Origin: Azoarcus indigens
GTDB taxonomy: Bacteria; Pseudomonadota; Gammaproteobacteria; Burkholderiales; Rhodocyclaceae
Assembly (NCBI RefSeq): GCF_004361735.1
Contig: NZ_SNVV01000001.1
Location: forward strand, 62,001 to 126,000
Length of the DNA: 64,000 bases
Direction of reading: 5' to 3'
The first letter of the stretch is position 1, and every line of letters starts with the position of its first letter. The translations under genes and the position numbers were made by a program. Under the pieces are notes generated by a model, which had not been told where the DNA came from, did not search any database, and saw nothing but the letters and a program-made list of their open reading frames with translations. This document shows positions 1-7,945 of the stretch, piece after piece.

Positions 1-1
1 C

Positions 2-1225
2 TCTTCCGGCGGCCCCGCCGCCCAGACCTCCTGGCCTGCCGTGCTCGCCGCCACGCTGTGCGGGGTGGCGGTCGCCGCCAATGTCGGCAAGGTCGCCATC
101 ACGCTGGACCTGCTGCGCAGCCACTTCCACCTCGACCTGCTGCGCGCCGGCTGGGTGTCGTCGGCGATCAACTCGCTGGCGGTCAGCGTGGCGCTGGCCT
201 TCGGCATGCTGGGCGACCGGCTCGGCGCGCTGCGGCTGTGCCTCTCCGGCCTGTGCGTCGCCCTGCTGGGCGGCGTCGCCGCGCTGTTCAGCACCGACTA
301 CGCCAGCCTGCTCGCCTCCCGCATCGCAGAGGGCGCCGGCTACATGGCGGTGGCGGTGTCCGCCCCGGCGCTGCTGAGCGCCGCCAGCACGCCGCGCGAC
401 CGCCGCTTCGCGCTGGGCATCTGGGGCGCCTACATGCCGGCCGGCATCGGCCTGGTGATGATCCTCACGCCGCTGCTGACCCGGCTGGGAGGCTGGCAGG
501 CGGTATGGCTGTTCACCCTCGCCCTGCTGGCCGCCACCGCGGTCGGCTTGCTGCGCTTCCGCACTCATTACCGCATTCCGCCGCCGGCGCCGGACGCCGC
601 GCCCATCCTGAGTTCCGCCCGGCAGGCGCTGGGCAATCCGCTGCCCTGGCTGCTGGCTTTCTCCTTTGCCTGCTGGTCGCTGCAGCACTTCACCCTGATC
701 GTGTGGCTGCCGACCTTCCTGCGCGACCAGCGCAGCCTGTCGCCAGAGTGGGTCGCGCTGCTGTCCTGCGTGATGGTGCTGGTGAATGTGCCGGGCAACC
801 TACTGGGCGGCACGCTGCTGCAGCGCAACCTGCCGCGCGGCTATCTCATCGCCGCCGCCAGCGTGGTCACCGGCTTGAGCGCGGTCGGCGTGTTCAGCCC
901 CGGCCTGCCGGATGCGCTGCGCTATCTCTGCTGCCTGCTGGTGTCCTTCACCGGCGGGCTGGTGCCATCTTCCGTGCTGTCCTCCACCGCCAGCCTCGCG
1001 CGCAGCCCCCGCCAGATCGGCACCTTGCAGGGCCTGTTCATGCAAGGCGCCAACCTAGGGCAGTTCGTCGGCCCGCCGATGATCGCCGCAGCGGTCGCTG
1101 CCCGCGGCGACTGGCAGGACGCGATGGCGTTGCCGGTGGGCGCGGCCATCATCGCCATCGGCCTGGGCCTGGCGGTGCACCGGCTGGAGCGCCGCCAGCA
1201 GCGGGCGCAGGTGGCCACCGCCTGA
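2..1225 (+). CDS. MFS transporter, cut by left edge
   Basis: Polytopic inner-membrane transporter of the major facilitator superfamily. The reading frame is already open at base 2. A GTG at 41 would give 394 residues beginning inside the first membrane helix, so the true start probably lies left of the window. About a dozen hydrophobic segments are visible, with the loop GDRLGALR after the second helix, which matches the MFS motif A region (usually GxLaDrxGrr). A large central loop lies near residues 175-195. The organisation resembles the CynX/NimT-like branch, but the substrate cannot be read from the sequence. It ends 7 bases from the convergent RES toxin gene. Confidence 0.85.
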   Translation, partial: SSGGPAAQTSWPAVLAATLCGVAVAANVGKVAITLDLLRSHFHLDLLRAGWVSSAINSLAVSVALAFGMLGDRLGALRLCLSGLCVALLGGVAALFSTDYASLLASRIAEGAGYMAVAVSAPALLSAASTPRDRRFALGIWGAYMPAGIGLVMILTPLLTRLGGWQAVWLFTLALLAATAVGLLRFRTHYRIPPPAPDAAPILSSARQALGNPLPWLLAFSFACWSLQHFTLIVWLPTFLRDQRSLSPEWVALLSCVMVLVNVPGNLLGGTLLQRNLPRGYLIAAASVVTGLSAVGVFSPGLPDALRYLCCLLVSFTGGLVPSSVLSSTASLARSPRQIGTLQGLFMQGANLGQFVGPPMIAAAVAARGDWQDAMALPVGAAIIAIGLGLAVHRLERRQQRAQVATA

Positions 1226-1231
1226 GCCGGC

Positions 1232-1981
1232 TCAGACCGCCGGCGCCGGCAGCACGCCGTCTACCTCGAACTGGCTGCGCAGGTAGCGATGCACACCGCC
1301 AGCCTCCGCACTATAGAAACTCACCCCGGCCAACGCCGTTTCCGCCAACCAGGCCTGGGTAGACAGCGGCCGGTTGCCGGACAGCGCCGCAGGCGCGAAC
1401 AGCGCGACGTTGATGCCCTGCGCCGGATCCCGCGCCGACGGGTACTCGAAAGCCTCTATGCCGGCCTCGCGCATCGCGCTGCCCAGCCGCTGAGGCACGC
1501 GGTAATCCACCGGATCGACCAGCGCCGCGCGCACTGCATCGAAAGGTGCCACCTGCAGCCGCAGGCCCCGCCGGGTGGCGATGCCGGCGGAAAACAGGGT
1601 GTGCTGGGTGCGCAAAGGCTGAGCGGGCGGGGTCGCCATGCCGGCGAAGAACAGCAGGCGGTAGTAGGCGGACTCCGCCAGCACCGTCTCCAGCCGGCGG
1701 GCGCCGTAGAACAGGCTGGGCTCGAAACGGCCGCCGAAGCGGGACCCGTGGCGCAGCGGCGGATAGCGGAAGGGCGTGGCGAGCAGGTAATGCAGGCGGT
1801 GGCTGCCGGCCGGCGCCGGCGGCTTGGAGGATTCCAGCAGGGACTCCAGCAGCGCCTGCTCTTCCAGCGAATCCACCAGCCGGTTGGTGGCGACCTGTTC
1901 CTGGCTCTCCACCAGGCGCAGCACCGTGCCGCCCAAGGCGACGACCGGTGCCTGCGGCAACAGCTCCACCAGGTCCGTCAT
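1232..1981 (-). CDS. RES-domain toxin of a RES/Xre toxin-antitoxin pair
   Basis: A 249-residue RES-domain protein. Characterised members of this family (MbcT, ParT, Res) either degrade NAD+ or ADP-ribosylate a metabolic enzyme, so cellular NAD is the likely target. The family Arg-Glu-Ser residues appear as an Arg in SRFGGRF (about 81-85), Glu103 in VLAESAYYR and Ser182 in EYPSARD. The ATG overlaps the antitoxin stop by 4 bases (ATGA), the normal antitoxin-first layout with translational coupling. The length is slightly above the common 150-230 residues because of an extra N-terminal stretch of about 60 residues. The gene converges on the MFS transporter. Confidence 0.88.
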   Translation of the reverse strand: MTDLVELLPQAPVVALGGTVLRLVESQEQVATNRLVDSLEEQALLESLLESSKPPAPAGSHRLHYLLATPFRYPPLRHGSRFGGRFEPSLFYGARRLETVLAESAYYRLLFFAGMATPPAQPLRTQHTLFSAGIATRRGLRLQVAPFDAVRAALVDPVDYRVPQRLGSAMREAGIEAFEYPSARDPAQGINVALFAPAALSGNRPLSTQAWLAETALAGVSFYSAEAGGVHRYLRSQFEVDGVLPAPAV

Positions 1982-2337
1982 AGCTTGCCGCGCATCGCGT
2001 CCAGGTATTCCACCACCCGCAGCAGTCCCTGCACGCTGGCGACCTGCTCAGCCGGCACGCCGCCGGTGTGCAGGTTGTGTGTGTGCATCCAGTGGCGCAT
2101 CTGGCCCGGCTCACCGCCGACCAGCACGAACAACGCACGGTAAGCGCGGATCAGCAGCAGTGCCAGTTCGCCCGGCTTGGAGGCGGGATCAATGCCGCCG
2201 CGGCTGATGGCGCTGCGATCCTTGCCGACCACCGCGCCCAGCGCAGCCTGGGTGAGGCCCAGCTCCTTGCCGGCATTCATCAGTGCCCGGCCGAGGACTT
2301 CGGCGGGATCGGCATGAGCGAGCGTAGCGGTTTTCAT
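1978..2337 (-). CDS. Xre/MbcA/ParS-type antitoxin (DUF2384)
   Basis: Antitoxin partner of the RES toxin, 119 residues. The N-terminal half holds a helix-turn-helix (GLTQAALGAVVGKDRSAISR) that should bind its own promoter. The C-terminal half has the DUF2384 toxin-binding character, ending in a segment with NLHTGG and VVEYLDAMRGKL. I chose the ATG at 2337 because GGAG lies 8 bases upstream of it; an in-frame ATG at 2376 would add 13 residues but has no ribosome site and would run through the probable operator. By analogy with the family, the antitoxin blocks the toxin's NAD pocket and the complex represses the operon. Confidence 0.87.
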   Translation of the reverse strand: MKTATLAHADPAEVLGRALMNAGKELGLTQAALGAVVGKDRSAISRGGIDPASKPGELALLLIRAYRALFVLVGGEPGQMRHWMHTHNLHTGGVPAEQVASVQGLLRVVEYLDAMRGKL

Positions 2338-2354
2338 GGCAGCGCCTCCGATTT

Positions 2355-2396
2355 GTGCATATTCACATTTTTCCACTTAAATCGTGCATATGCAAC
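2355..2396. promoter_or_regulatory. AT-rich operator-like repeats upstream of the toxin-antitoxin operon
   Basis: GTGCATAT occurs at 2355-2362 and again at 2384-2391, 29 bases apart; the second copy sits in the palindrome TGCATATGCA (2385-2394). The stretch is strikingly AT-rich for this genome and lies just upstream of the antitoxin ATG. It is a plausible operator for the Xre antitoxin, by inference only. Confidence 0.4.
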
Positions 2397-2445
2397 AATT
2401 CAGAACCCCCAACGTACGTCGCGCCCAGCCTGGCAGCAAAAGACC

Positions 2446-3579
2446 TCACGCGGGATCCAGCCGCAGCACGCGGCCGTCGCTGTCGTCCAGCACCCACAGC
2501 TTGCCGTCCGGGCCCTGGCGCACGTCGCGGATGCGCTTGCCTTCGCCCTGCAGCAAGCGCTCCTCGCCTTGCACCGTGTTGCCGTCCAGCGGCATGCGGG
2601 ATATCAGCGCGAATTTGAGCGCGCCGCTGAACACGCTGCCCTTCCAGGCCGGATACACGTCGCCGGTGTAGAAGGCCAGCCCGGATGGCGCGATGGACGG
2701 CGTCCATTGGTGCTGCGGCGGTTCCACATCCGCGCGGCTGGTGCCTTCGCCGATGCGGGAGCCGGTGACGTATTCGCGTCCATAAGTGATCACCGGCCAG
2801 CCGTAGTTCTTGCCCGGCAGCACCCGGTTCAGCTCGTCGCCGCCCTGCGGGCCGTGTTCGTTGATCCACAGCTCGCCGCTGACCGGATGCAGTGCCGCGC
2901 CCTGCACGTTGCGGTGGCCGTAGGACCAGATTTCCGGCAAGGCGCCCTGACGGCCGACGAAGGGGTTGTCCTGCGGCACGCTGCCGTCGGCTTCGATGCG
3001 CACGATCTTGCCCAGGTGGCTCCCCAGGTCCTGCGCCTTGTCGCGGCCGCTGTAGCGGTCGCCCAGGGTGACGAAGAGGCGGCCGTCGCGGCCGAACACC
3101 AGGCGCGAGCCCCAGTGATTGGCCCCGGAGAGCTGGTCGCGCTGGGCGAAGATCACCTTCACCTCGCTCAGCCGCAGCGCCTGCGTATCCAGCCTCGCGC
3201 GCGCCACCGCGGTGCGGGCGCCCTGGGCGCCGGGCTGGGCGTAGCTGAAGAAGATGGTGCTGTCGCGGGCGAAGTCCGGGCTCAGCACCACATCCAGCAG
3301 GCCGCCCTGGCCGCGGGCATAGACCTCGGGGACGCCGGCGATGGGCGCGGAGAGCTTGCCGTCCGCACCGACCAGCCGCATCCGCCCCGGCCGCTCGGTC
3401 ACCAGCAGGCGGCCGTCCGGCAGGAAGGCGAGCGCCCAGGGGTTCTCCAGCCCCCGCGCCACCTCCACCGCCTTGATGGCCTGCCCACCGGTGGCAGGGT
3501 TCTGAGCGTGAGCGGCAGGCAGCGCGAAGGCGGCGGACAGGGCGACGGCGAGTGCGGGCAGCAGGGGTGGTCTGGGCAT
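2446..3579 (-). CDS. PQQ-dependent soluble aldose dehydrogenase family protein
   Basis: A 377-residue periplasmic beta-propeller of the glucose/sorbosone dehydrogenase family (E. coli YliI/Asd type), expected to oxidise aldose sugars with pyrroloquinoline quinone and Ca2+. A Sec signal peptide covers about residues 1-25, with an AHA|Q cleavage site. Family motifs follow: ENPWALAFLPDGRLLVTERP near 45-65, NHWGSRLVFGRDGRLFVTLG in the middle, and NEHGPQGGDELN towards the C-terminal third. The ATG at 3579 has GGAGAGG upstream; the frame stays open further upstream but without signal-peptide character. No PQQ synthesis gene is in the window, so the cofactor must come from elsewhere in the genome or from outside. 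Confidence 0.88.
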   Translation of the reverse strand: MPRPPLLPALAVALSAAFALPAAHAQNPATGGQAIKAVEVARGLENPWALAFLPDGRLLVTERPGRMRLVGADGKLSAPIAGVPEVYARGQGGLLDVVLSPDFARDSTIFFSYAQPGAQGARTAVARARLDTQALRLSEVKVIFAQRDQLSGANHWGSRLVFGRDGRLFVTLGDRYSGRDKAQDLGSHLGKIVRIEADGSVPQDNPFVGRQGALPEIWSYGHRNVQGAALHPVSGELWINEHGPQGGDELNRVLPGKNYGWPVITYGREYVTGSRIGEGTSRADVEPPQHQWTPSIAPSGLAFYTGDVYPAWKGSVFSGALKFALISRMPLDGNTVQGEERLLQGEGKRIRDVRQGPDGKLWVLDDSDGRVLRLDPA

Positions 3580-3710
3580 GTTCCTCTCCACTTCATTGCG
3601 TATCGGCAGGATGGGCGCGACCGGCGATAATCTCGGCACCCGCAAGGGACAGCCCGCCCCGCCGGATAGTTCGGCCGCTGCCCCTCCCCTTCCCTCACGG
3701 AACCGCACCG

Positions 3711-4067
3711 ATGCCCGACAGATTCGCCACCGTCCTGCGCCTGGCCTTTGCCGCCGCCCTCGTTGCCGTCTTCGTCCTCGCCCTGCTGCCGACGCCCGAT
3801 CTGGTTCAATTTGTCTCCTGGCAGGACAAGATCGAGCACGCCGGCGTGTTCGCCACACTCTCCCTGCTCGGCCTGGCTGCCTGGCCGCAACATGCCGGCC
3901 GCCTCGCCCTAGCCCTGCTGGCCTACGGCGCCGCCATCGAAATCGCGCAGTCCTTCACCGGCTACCGCATGGGCGATCCGTGGGACTGGTTGGCCGATGC
4001 AGTGGGGGTCGCCGTTCTGCTGCCGGCGCTGATGTGGCGCCGCCGCCCGACCCCTGGCGCGGCCTGA
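3711..4067 (+). CDS. VanZ-like small membrane protein
   Basis: A 118-residue integral membrane protein with about four hydrophobic segments. It carries VanZ-family signatures: WQDKIEHAGVFATL after the first helix, and YGAAIEIAQSFTGYRMGDPW with DWLADAVG before the last helix. VanZ confers low-level teicoplanin resistance in enterococci, but the many proteobacterial homologues have no known role. It is divergent from the sugar dehydrogenase, with about 130 bases between them. The ATG at 3711 was chosen because the first hydrophobic helix follows directly; the open frame upstream has no membrane character. Confidence 0.75.
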   Translation: MPDRFATVLRLAFAAALVAVFVLALLPTPDLVQFVSWQDKIEHAGVFATLSLLGLAAWPQHAGRLALALLAYGAAIEIAQSFTGYRMGDPWDWLADAVGVAVLLPALMWRRRPTPGAA

Positions 4068-4140
4068 AAAGCGGAGTGCCGAAACCCAGCGCGGCCAGGG
4101 CCATTCGTCCGTCTCTTGCCATTTCCGGCCAAAGCGGCGA

Positions 4141-4168
4141 TTTCCCGGCCCACCCACGGCGGTATCAT
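4141..4168 (+). promoter_or_regulatory. Possible sigma70 promoter for rlhA
   Basis: TTTCCC (4141-4146), a 16-base spacer and TATCAT (4163-4168) lie about 40 bases before the rlhA start. This is a visual match only. Confidence 0.35.
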
Positions 4169-4206
4169 TGCGCGCCATAACGATTCCACGCTCGCCCCCT
4201 ACAGCC

Positions 4207-6165
4207 ATGCCCGAGAACCGCCGCATCCTGGAACTCCTTGCCCCGGCGAAAAACGCCGATTTCGGCATCGAAGCCATCAACCATGGCGCCGACGCCGTCT
4301 ACATCGGCGGCCCGGCCTTCGGCGCGCGGGCAGCGGCCGGCAACACGCTGGAAGACATCGAGCGCCTCTGCGCCCACGCTCACCGCTACCACGCCGAAGT
4401 CTTCGTCGCCCTCAACACCATCCTGCGCGACGACGAACTGGAAGACGCCCGCCGCCTGATCTGGCAGATGTACGAGGCCGGGGCCGACGCCCTCATCGTG
4501 CAGGACATGGGCCTGCTCGAGCTGGACCTGCCGCCCATCCAGTTGCACGCCAGCACCCAGACCGACATCCGCAGCGCGGACAAGGCGCGCTTCCTGCAGG
4601 ACGTGGGCTTCTCCCAGATCGTGCTGGCGCGCGAGCTCACCCTGAACCAGGTGCAGAAGATCGCCGCCGCCACCGACTGCCAGCTCGAGTACTTCGTGCA
4701 CGGCGCCCTGTGCGTGGCCTTCAGCGGCCAGTGCTACATCAGCCACGCCCACACCGGCCGCAGCGCCAACCGCGGCGAATGCTCCCAGGCCTGTCGCCTG
4801 CCCTACGACCTGGCCGACAAGGATGGCAATATCCTCGCCCGCGACCAGCACATGCTGTCCATGAAGGACAACAACCAGAGCGCCAACCTGCGTGCCCTGG
4901 CCGACGCCGGCGTTAGCTCCTTCAAGATCGAGGGCCGCTACAAGGACCTCTCCTACGTCAAGAACATCACTGCCCACTACCGCCAGTTGCTGGACCAACT
5001 CGTGGATGCCTCCGGCGGCCACTACCGCCGCGCTTCCTCCGGCCGCTGCGAGTTCCTGTTCACCCCGCAGCCGGACAAGACCTTCAACCGCGGCTACACC
5101 GACTACTTTGCCAACGAGCGCCAGCACGGCATCGAAGCCTTCGAGTCGCCCAAGTTCGTCGGCGAGGCGCTGGGCCGGGTGGTGAAGATAGACAGCCGCC
5201 AGCGCCGCTACTTCGACATCGAGCGCACCGCGCCGGTACACAACGGCGACGGCCTGGCCTACTACGACCCCAAAGGTGAACTGGTGGGCCTGCGGGTGAA
5301 CAGCGCGGAAGCGCAGGCGGACGGCATGGACCGGGTGTTCCCCTCCGAGCCCCTGCCCGCCGACCTGGTGCCCGGCACGCCGGTGTTCCGCAACCACGAC
5401 CATGCCTTCGAACGCATGCTGGAGAAGAAGTCCGCCGAGCGCAGGGTGAAGGTCCGGCTGCGCCTCTACGACACCGAGGACGGCTATGGCGTGGAAGCCA
5501 CCGACGAGGACGGCATCAGCGCCTGTGCCACCGTGGTCGCCAAGCGTGAGCCAGCCCGCCAGCCGGAACGCGCCCTGGAAGGCCTGCGCGAGCACCTGGG
5601 CCGCCTGGGCGGCACCATGTTTGCCGAAAGCGGGATCGTGCTGGATGTGGCCGGAGCCCCCTTCCTGCCCACCTCGGTGCTCAATGGCCTGCGCCGCGAG
5701 GCCTGTAGCCGGCTGGAGGCGGCCCGCCTCGCCTCCCATCCGCGCCCGCCGCGCCGCGCTGCGGTGGAGCCGCCGGCGCCCTACCCGCAGGACGCCCTCT
5801 CCTACCTCGCCAACGTGCTCAACGACAAGGCACGCGCCTTCTACGCCAGGCACGGCGTCAAGCTGATAGACGCCGCCTACGAGGCCAACGAGGAGCGGGA
5901 CGACGTTTCACTGATGATCACCAAGCACTGCCTGCGCTACAGCTTCAATCTCTGCCCCAAGGAGGTGAAGGGCGTGCGGCCGGAGCCGATGACGCTGATC
6001 AACGGCAACGAAACGCTGACGCTGCGCTTCGACTGCAAGCGCTGCGAGATGCATGTGGTCGGCCGGCTGAAGAAGCATGTGGCGCGGCTGCACGACAGCG
6101 TGCCGGCGCAGAAGGTGGACTTCTTCCCCGCCGGCCGCCGCAGCGGCGCCCGTGCGCCGCAGTGA
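4207..6165 (+). CDS. rlhA: 23S rRNA C2501 hydroxylase RlhA (peptidase U32 family)
   Basis: A 652-residue member of the U32 family, almost exactly the length of E. coli RlhA/YdcP, which hydroxylates cytidine 2501 of 23S rRNA using prephenate and iron. The N-terminal TIM-barrel part begins ILELLAPAKNADFGIEAINH. The U32 signature is at about 170-190 (EYFVHGALCVAFSGQCYISH) and is followed by NRGECSQACRLPY, whose cysteines fit an Fe-S cluster. The DUF3656 region occupies the centre. The C-terminal part has further cysteines (KHCLRYSFNLCPK and DCKRCEMHVV). ATG 4207 matches the family N-terminus; an upstream in-frame start at 4168 does not. Confidence 0.92.
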   Translation: MPENRRILELLAPAKNADFGIEAINHGADAVYIGGPAFGARAAAGNTLEDIERLCAHAHRYHAEVFVALNTILRDDELEDARRLIWQMYEAGADALIVQDMGLLELDLPPIQLHASTQTDIRSADKARFLQDVGFSQIVLARELTLNQVQKIAAATDCQLEYFVHGALCVAFSGQCYISHAHTGRSANRGECSQACRLPYDLADKDGNILARDQHMLSMKDNNQSANLRALADAGVSSFKIEGRYKDLSYVKNITAHYRQLLDQLVDASGGHYRRASSGRCEFLFTPQPDKTFNRGYTDYFANERQHGIEAFESPKFVGEALGRVVKIDSRQRRYFDIERTAPVHNGDGLAYYDPKGELVGLRVNSAEAQADGMDRVFPSEPLPADLVPGTPVFRNHDHAFERMLEKKSAERRVKVRLRLYDTEDGYGVEATDEDGISACATVVAKREPARQPERALEGLREHLGRLGGTMFAESGIVLDVAGAPFLPTSVLNGLRREACSRLEAARLASHPRPPRRAAVEPPAPYPQDALSYLANVLNDKARAFYARHGVKLIDAAYEANEERDDVSLMITKHCLRYSFNLCPKEVKGVRPEPMTLINGNETLTLRFDCKRCEMHVVGRLKKHVARLHDSVPAQKVDFFPAGRRSGARAPQ

Positions 6166-6177
6166 CGCTCCTGTGAA

Positions 6178-6378
6178 TCAATAGTGCGGCGGAATTTCGT
6201 CCTCCGGCCGCAGGCGCGCGGCCGGCTGGGCGGACTGCACCTGTTGGGCCAGCTGGCGTAATTGCTGCTGCAGCAGATCGATCTGTTGCTGCTGGCGGTA
6301 AACGGTGCGGTTCAACTCCTCGACCTGGTCCTCGGCGTACATCAACTTCGATTCCAGGCGTTCCAGGCGGTCTTCCAT
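6178..6378 (-). CDS. slyX: SlyX family protein
   Basis: A 66-residue coiled-coil protein of the SlyX family. Almost the whole chain is heptad-like and rich in Gln/Leu/Arg (LERLESKLMYAEDQVEELN, then a Q-rich stretch), ending in the family's PPHY tail. SlyX is widespread in proteobacteria, usually near slyD in enterics; its function is unknown. It is convergent with rlhA, the two stops lying 12 bases apart. No regulator is evident. Confidence 0.88.
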   Translation of the reverse strand: MEDRLERLESKLMYAEDQVEELNRTVYRQQQQIDLLQQQLRQLAQQVQSAQPAARLRPEDEIPPHY

Positions 6379-6742
6379 TGCGGGTATCAGGTCAAGACGG
6401 CGAGCATGCTCGCGGGGATGGGATTCTAGCCCTTCGCCGCAGGGGCTCGCGGCTTGTTTACTGACCGGCCGGGAGACCCGAACTGGCGGTAGCCCCCCTC
6501 AGGAGGGCACGCGGTTCGCCAGAGCCGATACTACCCAGAGAGCGCGTGGCACTTCTTTTCCCCTCTCCCCTCGCGGGGGAGAGGGGGAACAGCGGTTGAA
6601 CTGGCGTCGAGCCGCCCCTTCGGGGCGCCCCCTCTCCCTCAAGGGGAGAGGGAGAAGCGCCGCGCCTCTCCTTCCTATCACCTCCTGAGAAAAAAGCGCG
6701 CCGTCCTCACCACCAAGCGGCTCATCCAAGCCTATATCGCCG
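6379..6742. other. 364-base intergenic region with palindromic elements
   Basis: No coding region of credible composition is visible. The stretch holds at least four GC-rich palindromes: GCCCCCCTCAGGAGGGC near 6491, the pair annotated separately at 6558-6655, and CGCCCCTTCGGGGCG at 6614-6628. It lies upstream of slyX and downstream of the 88-residue gene, both on the minus strand. Confidence 0.6.
6558..6655. repeat. REP-like palindromic elements
   Basis: Two imperfect copies of the same palindrome family. The first, 6558-6589, has arms CCCCTCTCCC and GGGAGAGGGG around TCGC. The second, 6628-6655, has arms CCCTCTCCC and GGGAGAGGG around a TCAAG loop. A separate perfect hairpin (6614-6628) sits between them. 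CCTCTCCC/GGGAGAGG palindromes scattered between genes are common in beta- and gammaproteobacteria and act as terminators, mRNA stabilisers or REP-type elements; which applies here cannot be told from one locus. Confidence 0.65.
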
Positions 6743-7009
6743 CTAAGCCGTCCCCTCCAGCGCCGCCACTGCCGCCGTCAGCGATGGCACGATCTCCGCG
6801 CCATCGCCCGCATCCAGCAATTCCCTGGCGTGCTCGATCAGCGCGCGAGCCTCGTCCGCCTGGTCGCTGCTCCGCAACTCGGCGGCGAAGCGGCCTATGC
6901 TGCCGGCCACCAGGCGGGTGATGCGGCCGTTTTCGCCGGTGACCTTGGAGGTCTTGATCGCGTTGGCGATCAGGTCGGTGACGACGGCGTGGTAGTCCTT
7001 TTCCGCCAT
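6743..7009 (-). CDS. Small protein of unknown function downstream of the NafY-like gene
   Basis: An 88-residue, probably cytosolic, helical protein with no signal peptide or cysteine cluster. It begins MAEKDYHAVVTDLIANAI and is rich in Ala, Glu and Asp. I do not recognise the family. It follows the NafY-like gene on the same strand with a gap of only 10 bases, so it is almost certainly co-transcribed and may work with it. The coding composition matches its neighbours. Confidence 0.7.
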   Translation of the reverse strand: MAEKDYHAVVTDLIANAIKTSKVTGENGRITRLVAGSIGRFAAELRSSDQADEARALIEHARELLDAGDGAEIVPSLTAAVAALEGTA

Positions 7010-7019
7010 GGCCGCCCCC

Positions 7020-7754
7020 TTACTCCTCGACCAGCTCGGCGCTGTAGTTCTTCAGACGCTGGCCGGCGGCGACGCCGAGGATCTTCGCCAGCCAGGGCGG
7101 CGGCGAGTCGGTCATCATGCGCTGGAACTCGGCCAGCACCACCGCCGCCTCGCCGCCCTCGATGCGCTTGATCGGATAGATGCCGCCCTTGATCACCTTG
7201 GCCGCCGCCGGCCCGCCGACCGAGACCACGTAGAGCACATGGCAGTCGGAGATGAGCTGCACACGGAAGCCGTTCTTGTCCTCGGCGAAGTCCGCCTCCA
7301 GCGCGTCCCGTATGTCCACCAGCCGCGCCTCGGTGGTGGAGACTTGGTAGACCAGGTAGCGCACACAGGAGCCGAAGTGGCCGTTTAGCGCCTCGCCGCT
7401 GTCAGAGGCCAGGGCCACCCGCACCGAGCCGGGCATGTCACCCTCTTCATAAGCCAGCATCGGTGGCAGCGCCTCGCCTTCTGAGTCGCCCCAGAGAATG
7501 CGCACCGCCAGCTTCATCGCTTCCAGGCCGATGCCGATGTCTTCGCCGTCCTCCTCGCCATCGGCACTGGCGAAAGCGGTCTTGAGGTCGGTGACGGTAA
7601 CGGTGCGCAGATCGTCCACGTCGATGTGGTCGCTGCCGAGGCGGTTCTGCAGTACGTCGATCAACTGCGGCAGGCTGATGCCCGGCAGCGCACGGGCGGC
7701 AAGAGCGACACGCAGCGCGGCGTCGCGGGTGATGGGTGGCAGGCTCTGTTCCAT
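7020..7754 (-). CDS. nafY: NafY/NifX-like dinitrogenase iron-molybdenum cofactor-binding protein
   Basis: A 244-residue two-domain protein. The N-terminal ~90 residues match the helical domain found in NafY. Residues ~108-215 form the NifX/NifB C-terminal (Nitro_FeMo-Co) fold, starting VRVALASDSGEALNGHFGSC; His126 in NGHFGSC corresponds to the FeMo-co-binding histidine of Azotobacter NafY. Proteins of this type hold the FeMo cofactor and stabilise apo-dinitrogenase before insertion. ATG 7754 has GGAG upstream. The gene stands outside any nif cluster in this window, with one unknown small gene downstream, so its link to nitrogen fixation is inferred from the fold. The frame also stays open far upstream, an artefact of high GC. 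Confidence 0.8.
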   Translation of the reverse strand: MEQSLPPITRDAALRVALAARALPGISLPQLIDVLQNRLGSDHIDVDDLRTVTVTDLKTAFASADGEEDGEDIGIGLEAMKLAVRILWGDSEGEALPPMLAYEEGDMPGSVRVALASDSGEALNGHFGSCVRYLVYQVSTTEARLVDIRDALEADFAEDKNGFRVQLISDCHVLYVVSVGGPAAAKVIKGGIYPIKRIEGGEAAVVLAEFQRMMTDSPPPWLAKILGVAAGQRLKNYSAELVEE

Positions 7755-7945
7755 GGGGCAAGGCTCCTCTTCGTCGGGAATTTCCCCTTGCCTCTGCAGA
7801 TTGGGTGCCAGCTCGAGGGCAGCGGAACTTAGCAGCCAATCACTTGATTCAATGCGTTTTCTCCGCCTACGGCCGCGTGCTCCGCCGCGCTGGAGCTGTC
7901 GGCTTCTCGACAATCCACCGCCCGTGCCGTCGCGCAATACGCCAA

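Noticed and set aside
6743-7754. Part of a nif cluster
   Set aside because: No other nif gene is present within the window, so only the NafY-like fold is claimed.
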